The notes beneath the pieces are model-generated. The model was not told where the DNA came from. It saw nothing but the letters and a program-made list of their open reading frames with translations, and searched no databases. Shown here piece after piece: positions 1 to 6,114 of a DNA stretch of 14,471 nucleotides. Source of the DNA: an uncultured Eubacteriales bacterium (lineage in GTDB: Bacteria; Bacillota; Clostridia; Oscillospirales; Oscillospiraceae); the NCBI GenBank assembly GCA_900549705.1, contig URPI01000038.1, positions 1 through 14,471 of the forward strand, given 5' to 3'. Numbering within the stretch: the stretch's first letter is position 1; every line of letters begins with the position of its first letter. A program made the translations under genes and the position numbers.

Positions 1-6
1 ATTTTA

Positions 7-106
7 AGCTTTCGCCGCCCCTCATCAGTCAGCCCTGCCGGTTCCGAAAAGCCGTCATGGCTGACAGCTTCCCCCCGGGGGAAGCCAAGGGGAAGTTGCG
101 AAAGCT
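7..106. repeat. Nested palindromic intergenic element (MITE/REP-like)
   Basis: Three inverted repeats are nested here. The ends AGCTTTCGC (7-15) and GCGAAAGCT (98-106) are perfect inverted repeats, extended inward by CCCCT (18-22) against AGGGG (88-92). Inside lie GTCAGCC (28-34) against GGCTGAC (59-65), and the near-perfect palindrome GCTTCCCCC-C-GGGGGAAGC (67-85). The terminal repeats and lack of coding content suggest a small non-autonomous element or dispersed hairpin repeat, as is common between genes of gut Clostridia. A 66-codon open frame crosses it but has no ribosome binding site or recognisable domain. No target-site duplication is obvious. Family identity is inference; only the palindromes are seen directly. 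Confidence 0.55.
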
Positions 107-144
107 GACACCATTCAGCGTACCCATCTGTTCCGAGGGATGGC

Positions 145-163
145 GGGAGGCTACGAGCCTCCC
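145..163. repeat. Short perfect hairpin
   Basis: GGGAGGCT (145-152) and AGCCTCCC (156-163) form an 8-bp perfect stem with a 3-base loop. No T-run follows on either strand, so it is a poor intrinsic terminator. It sits between the nested palindromic element and the repeat copy next to tsaD, and may be another dispersed hairpin or a processing or 3'-end stabilising structure for the tsaD transcript. Confidence 0.45.
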
Positions 164-171
164 CTACAGGA

Positions 172-252
172 CTCAGAAGCTTTTGGTTTTTGAGCGTGTT
201 GTTACCGGGCGGGTTAGGGAACCAATGTATTGGTACCAGCCCAAAGCGGCAC
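172..252. repeat. Dispersed intergenic repeat, copy 1
   Basis: This stretch matches positions 7526-7616. The 30-base core ACCGGGCGGGTYAGGGAACC... (204-233 against 7568-7597) differs at only two positions, both transitions. Outside the core similarity is lower, but both copies share a CAGAA/TTCTG-type stem (172-178 with 188-194 here) and end in GCGGCAC. Inside are a hairpin ACCAAT-GT-ATTGGT (221-234) and a flanking GGGTT (211-215)/AGCCC (238-242) pairing. It abuts the tsaD stop codon. The strand of function is unknown; no protein is convincing. Confidence 0.6.
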
Positions 253-1268
253 TATAAAGCCTCACCCAGGATGGATTTGGTGGCATAGGCATTCAGGCTC
301 ATATCCGCCGTGTTGCCTGCCAGATACTCATAATAGGCTTGCGCACCAATCATAGCGCCGTTGTCGCCGCACAGGCTCAGCGGCGGCATATACACGTGAG
401 CGCCCAGCTGCTGAGCTGCCGCCAGAATATCCCGGCGGATGCGGGAATTGGCTGCCACGCCGCCCGCCACCGCCACCTTGCGATAGCCGGTCTGCTCCAT
501 GGCCATCACCATCCGGGGCACCAGAGTGTCGGATACCGCTGCCGAGAAGCTGGCGCACAGGCTGGGAATATCAATCTCCTCCCCCACCTGCTGGGCGTGG
601 TGAATCAGATTCAGCGCCGCTGTTTTCAGGCCGGAGAAGCTCATGTTGTAGGGATTCTCCCCGGGCTTGCTGCGGGGCAAAGTGTACTTTGTCTCATCCC
701 CCTGCTGGGCGGCTCTGTCCAGGGCAGCACCGCCGGGATAGGGCATCCCCAGCACCCGTGCCACCTTGTCGAAGCACTCCCCTGCCGCATCGTCCAGGCT
801 GGTACCCAGGATGCTCATATCCGTATAATCCTTCACTTCCACAATCATGGTGTGACCGCCGGACACCACCAGGCACAAAAAGGGCGGCTCCAGCTCCGGG
901 TATGCCAAATAGTTGGCGGCGATATGCCCCCGGATGTGATGCACCGGAATCAGAGGCTTATCCATGGCAAAGGCAGCCGCCTTGGCAAAGTTCACCCCCA
1001 CCAGCACGGCACCAATCAGCCCCGGGGCATAGGTAACTGCCACAGCGTCAATGTCCTTGCGGGTCATGTTGGCATTTTTCAGCGCCTGGTCTGCCAGCCC
1101 ATAGATGGCTTCGATGTGCTTGCGGGAGGCAATTTCCGGCACTACGCCGCCATACAGCCGGTGCAAATCCACCTGGGAGGCGATGCAGTCCGTCAGCACC
1201 TGCCGTCCATCCCGCACAATGGCAACGGCGGTTTCATCGCAGGAGGATTCTACTGCCAGAATGTTCAA
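252..1268 (-). CDS. tsaD: tRNA N6-adenosine threonylcarbamoyltransferase TsaD
   Basis: TsaD (Kae1/YgjD family) transfers the threonylcarbamoyl group from threonylcarbamoyl-AMP to A37 of tRNAs reading ANN codons, giving t6A, in the cytosol. With a TTG start at 1268 the protein has 338 residues, the family's normal length, and begins MNILAVESSCDET as usual. The metal-binding histidines are H111 and H115 in HHIRGH; VSGGHT (135-140), VAVAGGVAANSR and the CGDNGAMIG motif with D302 are all present, so it looks intact. A GTG nine bases upstream overlaps the ribosome binding site AAAGGAG (1277-1283), whereas TTG lies 8 bases from it and overlaps the rimI stop as TTGA; hence TTG is preferred. It is the last gene of the cysS-polA-rimI-tsaD string. 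Its partners TsaB, TsaC and TsaE are not in the window. Confidence 0.97.
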   Translation of the reverse strand: MNILAVESSCDETAVAIVRDGRQVLTDCIASQVDLHRLYGGVVPEIASRKHIEAIYGLADQALKNANMTRKDIDAVAVTYAPGLIGAVLVGVNFAKAAAFAMDKPLIPVHHIRGHIAANYLAYPELEPPFLCLVVSGGHTMIVEVKDYTDMSILGTSLDDAAGECFDKVARVLGMPYPGGAALDRAAQQGDETKYTLPRSKPGENPYNMSFSGLKTAALNLIHHAQQVGEEIDIPSLCASFSAAVSDTLVPRMVMAMEQTGYRKVAVAGGVAANSRIRRDILAAAQQLGAHVYMPPLSLCGDNGAMIGAQAYYEYLAGNTADMSLNAYATKSILGEAL

Positions 1269-1708
1269 ATCTCCCACTCCTTTCTCAGTATCAAGCCATC
1301 CTCCTTGGGATGACTGTAATAATTGTGTCGTCTGCCCACCTGCCGGAAGCCCAGCTTTTCATACAGGGCAATGGCAGGGGCGTTGGAAGCCCGCACTTCC
1401 AGGGTAAGGCATCGGCTTCCCCGCTGCCGCAGCCGGTCACATAAATCTTCCACCAGTGCCTGGGCAATGCCCCGGCGGCGTGCCTGGGCGCTGACCGCCA
1501 CGTTCATCATGTCCGTTTCGTCCAGCACGGTCTGGGAGCCGACATAGCCCAGCACCTGGCCGTCTTCCTCCCACACCAGCCACAGCGCCAGGGGGTTGTC
1601 CAGTTCCGATGCCACACTCCGCTGGCTCCATGGGTCAATAAAACATTCCTTTTCCAGCGCCGCCACCTGGGGCACATGGCAGCCGGTCATGGTGACAATA
1701 TGGCTCAT
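1265..1708 (-). CDS. rimI: Ribosomal protein S18-alanine N-acetyltransferase RimI
   Basis: This is a GNAT-family acetyltransferase of 147 residues, close to the usual RimI length. RimI acetylates the N-terminal alanine of ribosomal protein bS18; some bacterial members act on other N-termini. Visible features are the acetyl-CoA pyrophosphate loop around RRRGIA (77-82), E104 in LTLEVRASN, Y116 in ALYEKLGF (matching the catalytic pair E103/Y115 of the E. coli enzyme) and the RimI-typical C-terminal stretch NYYSHPKEDGLIL (129-141). The ATG at 1708 overlaps the polA stop as ATGA, and the stop overlaps the tsaD TTG start. An open frame extends upstream into polA but adds a proline/glycine-rich stretch with no family match. 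Linkage of rimI and tsaD is common in Bacillota, normally with tsaB, which is absent here. Confidence 0.93.
   Translation of the reverse strand: MSHIVTMTGCHVPQVAALEKECFIDPWSQRSVASELDNPLALWLVWEEDGQVLGYVGSQTVLDETDMMNVAVSAQARRRGIAQALVEDLCDRLRQRGSRCLTLEVRASNAPAIALYEKLGFRQVGRRHNYYSHPKEDGLILRKEWEI
1277..1283 (-). promoter_or_regulatory. Ribosome binding site deciding the tsaD start
   Basis: AAAGGAG on the minus strand ends 8 bases before the TTG at 1268 but overlaps the GTG at 1277, so it supports initiation at TTG. Confidence 0.75.
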
Positions 1709-4233
1709 TTTGCTTCGTACCAGCTCTTTCCGTAGTTTGCTTCGGCGGTCAGCGGCACCTTCAGGGATGCCACCTGCTCCATCTCCCGGCTCACCAGGGC
1801 TGCCACCTGGGGGGCAATCTCCTGGGGACACTCTACAATCAGTTCGTCATGCACCTGCAACAGCAGCCGTGCTTCCGGGAACTGGGCAGCCAGGGCATTC
1901 TCCACCCGAATCATGGCAAGCTTCATGAGATCCGCTGCCGTGCCCTGGATGGGGGTATTCAGCGCAATCCGCTCTGCCCCCTGGCGAATGTTATAGTTGC
2001 TGCTTTTCAGCTCCGGGATATAGCGCCGCCGCCCATACAGGGTTTCGGTGTAGCCAGTCTCCCGGGCATCGGCAACCACCTTTTTCATATAGTCCCGCAC
2101 GCCATGATAGTTGGATAGATAGCTGTCGATATAGTCACGGGCTTCATACCGGCTCACGCCGATGTCCTCTGCCAGAGAGAACTCGGAAATGCCATACACA
2201 ATGCCAAAGTTCACCGCCTTGGCATGGCGGCGCATCAGGGGCGTTACCTGCTCCTTGTCCACGCCGAACACCTGGGCAGCCGTGGCGGTGTGGATATCCT
2301 CGCCGGAGCAGAAGGCCTTTTGCATGGTCTTGTCGTCAGCGATGTGCGCCAGCACCCGCAGCTCAATCTGGCTATAGTCCGCATCCACCAGCACACAGCC
2401 GGGATCGGGCACGAACATCTTCCGGATTTCTGCCCCCAGGTCGGTGCGCACCGGGATATTTTGCAGGTTCGGCTCGGTGGAGGACAGCCGCCCGGTGGCA
2501 GTGATGAGATTTTGGAAGGTGGTGTGGATTCTGCCGTCCGGGCGGATTTCCTTCATCAGTCCATCGGCATAGGTGGATTTCAGCTTGGTGAGCATCCGGT
2601 AGTCCGTAATGGCAGGGATGATGGGATGGGCATTTTTCAGCTTTTCCAGCACATCGGCATTGGTGGCGTAGCCGGTTTTTGTTTTCTTCACCGGGGGCAG
2701 CCCCAGCTTTTCAAACAGCACCTCGCCCAGCTGCTTGGGAGAATTGATATTAAAGCTGCCGCCGGAGTAGTCGAAAATCAGCGCCTCGCAGTCATCAATC
2801 CGGGCAGAGAGCATTTTTCCAAACTGCTCCAGCTGCACCCGATCGATGGCAATGCCCCGCTGCTCCATTTTGTACAGCACGTCGCACAGGGGCAGCTCAA
2901 TCTGCTCATACAGCTTCGTCATGCCGCAGCGTTCCAGTTCCTCCCGCAGCGGCTGCTGCAAGAGCCACATCGCCTCGGCGCAGCCCATGGCATCCTCGTC
3001 CTCCACGCTCAGCCCCAGGAAGGTGGTGGCAAGCTTGGAAACCGGATAATCGGACTGGGAGGGATTCAGGTCGTATGCTGCCAGCGCCGTGTCAAAGGTC
3101 ACCTGAGCGCCGGTAATGTTCATCTCCTCCAGCCGGTGACGGGTGGTTTTGGAGTCATGGAGAATCAGCTTCGTGTCGCTGCCCAGGCACACCGGGTTCA
3201 TCTGCGCCTCCATGGGGGTGAGGGCGCATTTGCCCGTCTCCCAGGCAATGCCCAAGCTGCCGTCCGGTGCCACATACAGGGCGCACTTGCTAAGATTTGC
3301 CGGAATCGCTGCCGGGGGCAGCTGCTGCACCTTTGGGGTCTGCTTGGGCGCATCCGCTGCCGCACCCCGCAGACCGTATTTGTCAATCAGACGCACAAAT
3401 TCCAGCTTTTGGAACAGCCCATACAGCTCCTGGGCGTGATAGGGCTTGATCAGGGCATCCTCGGGGGCAAAAACGATGGGGGCTTCCGGCACAATGGTTG
3501 CCAGCTCATAGGACAGATACGCCTTGTCCCGACCGTTTTCCAGCTTCTCCCGCAGTTTTGGGCGGATGGAAGCATCTTCCAGATGAGCATACACCCCGTC
3601 CAGACTGCCGAACTTTGCCAGCAGCTCCTTGGCGGTTTTGGGGCCAACCCCGGCAACGCCGGGGATATTGTCGGAGGAATCGCCCATCAGGGCTTTCAGG
3701 TCAATCAGCTTTTTCGGCTCGAAGCCGTATTCCTGCTGAAACAGCTCCTGGGTGTACAGCGTGGCGGAGGTCTGCCCCGGCTTGGAGATAATCAGCTTCA
3801 CGTTCACATACCGGTCAATCAGCTGCAAGCTGTCCCGGTCACCGGTGACAATCACGCACTGCCAGGCGTTGTTGGAGCAGATTTTTCCCACCGTACCAAT
3901 CACATCGTCCGCTTCCCAGCCCTGGCATTCATAAATGGGAATGCTCATGGCTTGCAACACCTGCTTCATAATGGGCATCTGCTGGGCAAGCTCTTCCGGC
4001 ATGGGGTGGCGGGTGGCTTTGTAGCCGTCATATTTCTTGTGTCGGAAGGTGGGACCGTGGAGGTCGAATGCCACCGCCACGGCATCGGGCTGCTCCTCCT
4101 TCTGCATCCGCTCCAGAATGTTCAGAAAGCCGAAAATCGCATGGGTATATAACCCGTCCCGGTTGGTCAGGGGCTTCACGCCGAAGTAGGCACGGTTAAT
4201 GACGCTGTTGCCGTCCAGAATCAGCAGCTTCAT
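1705..4233 (-). CDS. polA: DNA polymerase I (proofreading domain degenerate)
   Basis: An 842-residue family A polymerase that fills gaps and removes RNA primers by nick translation. The 5'-nuclease domain (about 1-285) has D7, D57, GWEADD (105-110), TGDRD (130-134) and the helix-hairpin region GDSSDNIPGVAGVG (184-197). The middle segment (about 316-420) occupies the 3'-5' exonuclease position, but the DxE metal-binding motif is missing and later acidic residues are not recognisable, so proofreading is probably lost, as in Bacillus and Thermus enzymes. The polymerase domain has motif A DADYSQIELR (617-626, catalytic D619), the O-helix residues R668, K672 and F676, and motif C VHDE (794-797). 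ATG at 4233 is chosen because GGAG (4240-4243) lies 6 bases upstream, the N-terminus MKLLILDGNS is typical, and the start overlaps the cysS stop as ATGA; an ATG at 4245 is the alternative. It sits between cysS and rimI in one transcription unit. Confidence 0.97.
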   Translation of the reverse strand: MKLLILDGNSVINRAYFGVKPLTNRDGLYTHAIFGFLNILERMQKEEQPDAVAVAFDLHGPTFRHKKYDGYKATRHPMPEELAQQMPIMKQVLQAMSIPIYECQGWEADDVIGTVGKICSNNAWQCVIVTGDRDSLQLIDRYVNVKLIISKPGQTSATLYTQELFQQEYGFEPKKLIDLKALMGDSSDNIPGVAGVGPKTAKELLAKFGSLDGVYAHLEDASIRPKLREKLENGRDKAYLSYELATIVPEAPIVFAPEDALIKPYHAQELYGLFQKLEFVRLIDKYGLRGAAADAPKQTPKVQQLPPAAIPANLSKCALYVAPDGSLGIAWETGKCALTPMEAQMNPVCLGSDTKLILHDSKTTRHRLEEMNITGAQVTFDTALAAYDLNPSQSDYPVSKLATTFLGLSVEDEDAMGCAEAMWLLQQPLREELERCGMTKLYEQIELPLCDVLYKMEQRGIAIDRVQLEQFGKMLSARIDDCEALIFDYSGGSFNINSPKQLGEVLFEKLGLPPVKKTKTGYATNADVLEKLKNAHPIIPAITDYRMLTKLKSTYADGLMKEIRPDGRIHTTFQNLITATGRLSSTEPNLQNIPVRTDLGAEIRKMFVPDPGCVLVDADYSQIELRVLAHIADDKTMQKAFCSGEDIHTATAAQVFGVDKEQVTPLMRRHAKAVNFGIVYGISEFSLAEDIGVSRYEARDYIDSYLSNYHGVRDYMKKVVADARETGYTETLYGRRRYIPELKSSNYNIRQGAERIALNTPIQGTAADLMKLAMIRVENALAAQFPEARLLLQVHDELIVECPQEIAPQVAALVSREMEQVASLKVPLTAEANYGKSWYEAK

Positions 4234-5657
4234 ACTTTTCTCCATTTTGCGCCCTGGGGGGTGTCGATAATCTCAATGCCCCGGGCTTTCAGCTCGTCCC
4301 GGATGCGGTCCGCCTCGGCAAAATTCTTTGCCTTCTTGGCGGCGGTGCGGGCATCAACCAGTGCATCAATCTCCGGGTCAGCGTTGGCCTTTTCTTCCTC
4401 CTGCTGCTTCTGGCGCAGGGCATCGGCAGCGGAAATCAGATTCAGTCCCAGCACCCGGTCAAAGTCTGCCAGGGCATAGCGCTTGGTGGCATCGCTGCAC
4501 TTGGCTTTCAGGACATCATACACGGCGGTAACTGCCAGAGAGGTATTCAGGTCGCCATCCAGGGCGGACACAAACCGCTCCTTCAGGGCTTCGTAGGCAG
4601 ACTGCTCCACGTCTCCCTCCGGGTTCAGGGCGGCAATCTTGGCAATCAGCTTGTCATAGGCGGCGGCAGCGTTGTCCAGGTTCTCCCAGTTGAACACCAG
4701 GTTGCGGCGATAGTGGCTTTGCAGGCAGAACAGCCGGTAGGCCATGGGGTCGTAGCCCTTCTGCTCCAGCAGGGACACGGTCAAAAATTCACCCTTGGAT
4801 TTGCTCATCTTGGAAACACCGTCGCCATAGTCCACATTCAGGTGGCGGACATGGAACCAGTAGTTGCACCATTTGTGACCCAGGTAGCTTTCGGACTGGG
4901 CAATCTCGTTGGTATGATGGGGGAAGGCATTGTCGATGCCGCCGCAGTGGATGTCCAGATCTTCGCCCAGATGCTTGATGGAGATGCAGGAGCATTCAAT
5001 GTGCCAGCCGGGATAGCCCACACCCCAGGGAGAGTCCCATTTCAGCGCCTGATCCTCAAACTTGGACTTGGTGAACCACAGCACAAAGTCATTCTTGTTG
5101 CGCTTGTTGCTGTCCTCCTCCACGCCCTCCCGGACGCCAACTGCCAAATCCTCCTCGTCATGGTCATTGAAGATATAGTATTTTTCCAGTTTGGAAGTGT
5201 CAAAATACACGTTGCCCCCGGCGATGTAGGCATAGCCCTTTTCCAGCAGCACGGTAATCATGTGGATATATTCATTGATGCAGTGGGTAGCAGGCTCTAC
5301 CACATCGGGATGCTTGATGTTCAGCTTGTCGCAGTCAGCGAAGAAGGCATCGGTATAGTACTTTGCAATCTCCATGACCGTCTTGTGCTCCCGGCGGGCA
5401 CCCTTGACCATCTTGTCTTCGCCGGTGTCGGCATCGGATGCCAGATGCCCCACATCGGTGATGTTCATCACCCGCTTGACCGGATAGCCCTCATAGCGCA
5501 GCGCCTTTTCCAGCACATCCTCCATGATGTAGCTGCGCAGGTTGCCGATGTGGGCATAGTGATACACCGTGGGGCCGCAGGTGTACATCTTCACCAGATT
5601 AGGGTCATTGGGAACAAAGCGTTCTTTTTTATGGGTTGCAGAGTTATAAAGGTACAT
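4230..5657 (-). CDS. cysS: Cysteinyl-tRNA synthetase
   Basis: This class Ia aminoacyl-tRNA synthetase of 475 residues charges tRNA-Cys with cysteine in the cytosol. The catalytic zinc ligands are C27, C222, H247 and E251, with the 25- and 4-residue spacing seen between the last three in E. coli CysRS. The HIGH-type signature is HIGN (36-39) and the second signature is KMSKS (283-287). The C-terminal helical region ends in IDTPQGAKWRKV, usual for the family. ATG at 5657 is preceded by AAGGAGG (5667-5673, 9 bases away). An open frame runs further upstream through the T-box leader but is non-coding there. The gene is preceded by a T-box riboswitch and its stop overlaps the polA start, so it heads the cysS-polA-rimI-tsaD operon. 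Confidence 0.98.
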   Translation of the reverse strand: MYLYNSATHKKERFVPNDPNLVKMYTCGPTVYHYAHIGNLRSYIMEDVLEKALRYEGYPVKRVMNITDVGHLASDADTGEDKMVKGARREHKTVMEIAKYYTDAFFADCDKLNIKHPDVVEPATHCINEYIHMITVLLEKGYAYIAGGNVYFDTSKLEKYYIFNDHDEEDLAVGVREGVEEDSNKRNKNDFVLWFTKSKFEDQALKWDSPWGVGYPGWHIECSCISIKHLGEDLDIHCGGIDNAFPHHTNEIAQSESYLGHKWCNYWFHVRHLNVDYGDGVSKMSKSKGEFLTVSLLEQKGYDPMAYRLFCLQSHYRRNLVFNWENLDNAAAAYDKLIAKIAALNPEGDVEQSAYEALKERFVSALDGDLNTSLAVTAVYDVLKAKCSDATKRYALADFDRVLGLNLISAADALRQKQQEEEKANADPEIDALVDARTAAKKAKNFAEADRIRDELKARGIEIIDTPQGAKWRKV

Positions 5658-5681
5658 ATCTTTTTTCCTCCTTGATAATAC

Positions 5682-5732
5682 AAAAAATAAACGCCCCTCA
5701 TGCAGCCGCTGACGGGACTGGCACGAGAGGCG
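5682..5732 (-). terminator. T-box intrinsic terminator (attenuator)
   Basis: On the minus strand the 12-base arms 5721-5732 and 5692-5703 pair fully, with two G-U pairs, around a 17-base loop, followed by a T-rich run (5682-5691). The 5' arm overlaps the 3' arm of the antiterminator (5725-5733), so the two folds exclude each other. Uncharged tRNA-Cys is expected to favour the antiterminator and read-through into cysS. Confidence 0.9.
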
Positions 5733-5885
5733 GCAGAAAACCGCGGTTCCACTCTCATTTATTACTTTCAAAAGATAATCCGCTCCTGGACGCACGTTCA
5801 CGCATCGACTCCTGCCCGGGCTTCCAGCCGCGACCCAAGCTCTCTGAAAGGATAAATGCGATACTCTTCCCATTCACAGCGGTAT
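5725..5885 (-). promoter_or_regulatory. T-box riboswitch, tRNA-Cys specific
   Basis: All main elements are readable on the minus strand. Stem I runs from CCGCT (5878-5882) to AGCGG (5780-5784). Above its specifier loop is a CGCAT/ATGCG stem, and the distal helix is GCTTGGG/CCCGGGC with an AGAGA bulge. The loop has AGTA on its 5' side and TGAACGTGC on its 3' side; the UGC at 5792-5794 fits as a cysteine specifier codon. A small CTTT/AAAG stem III follows. The antiterminator (5725-5756) has GAGAG/CTCTC and GCGG/CCGC helices flanking the 7-base bulge UGGAACC (5745-5751). The fourth bulge base, A, would pair with the U73 discriminator of tRNA-Cys. It controls cysS and probably the three genes behind it. 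Confidence 0.93.
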
Positions 5886-5896
5886 TTATTTTTACT

Positions 5897-5926
5897 ATTT
5901 TACCACGGAATGCGGAAATCTGTCAA
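5897..5926 (-). promoter_or_regulatory. Promoter of the cysS operon
   Basis: On the minus strand there is a perfect -35 TTGACA (5921-5926), an 18-base spacer and the -10 TAAAAT (5897-5902) preceded by TGG, an extended -10. The start site should fall near 5890, just before the T-box stem I. Confidence 0.85.
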
Positions 5927-6048
5927 GCTTTTTCATTTTAATTTTTGGAAGAATGGAAGCGGGCTTTTTACCGAATTTTCCAGGGAATATTCTATAAATT
6001 CTGTGCATCCTATGGATAAAGTTTAATGATTATTTAATTCTTATCCTA
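5927..6048. other. AT-rich divergent intergenic region
   Basis: About 120 bases between the divergent cysS and SH3-lipoprotein promoters. It is richer in A and T than the genes around it. I see no gene, strong hairpin or known operator in it. Confidence 0.5.
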
Positions 6049-6078
6049 TTGACAAGCTGCTACTCAATCCGATATAAT
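6049..6078 (+). promoter_or_regulatory. Promoter of the SH3 lipoprotein gene
   Basis: Perfect -35 TTGACA (6049-6054), an 18-base spacer and perfect -10 TATAAT (6073-6078). The ribosome binding site AGGGAGG (6101-6107) lies 7 bases before the ATG at 6115. This combination predicts strong vegetative expression. Confidence 0.88.
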
Positions 6079-6114
6079 AGGGCATACGAATAACTTAGAA
6101 AGGGAGGTAACCTT

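Noticed and set aside
57..257. 66-codon open frame at the left end, with a tail similar to the frame at 7517-7708
   Set aside because: The shared peptide VTGRVREP comes from the DNA repeat. No ribosome binding site, and the first half is palindromic repeat sequence.
339..1313. 324-codon open frame on the plus strand
   Set aside because: Antisense to tsaD; His/Gly-rich translation typical of a shadow frame.
2224..4152. 642-codon open frame on the plus strand
   Set aside because: It is antisense to polA, which has full family motifs; the frame is open because of GC-biased codon use.
4713..5675. 320-codon open frame on the plus strand
   Set aside because: Antisense to cysS; hydrophobic-looking but without any family signature or start signal.
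5658..5873. N-terminal extension of cysS
   Set aside because: This stretch is the T-box leader, and the cysS ATG at 5657 has a strong ribosome binding site and the normal family N-terminus.
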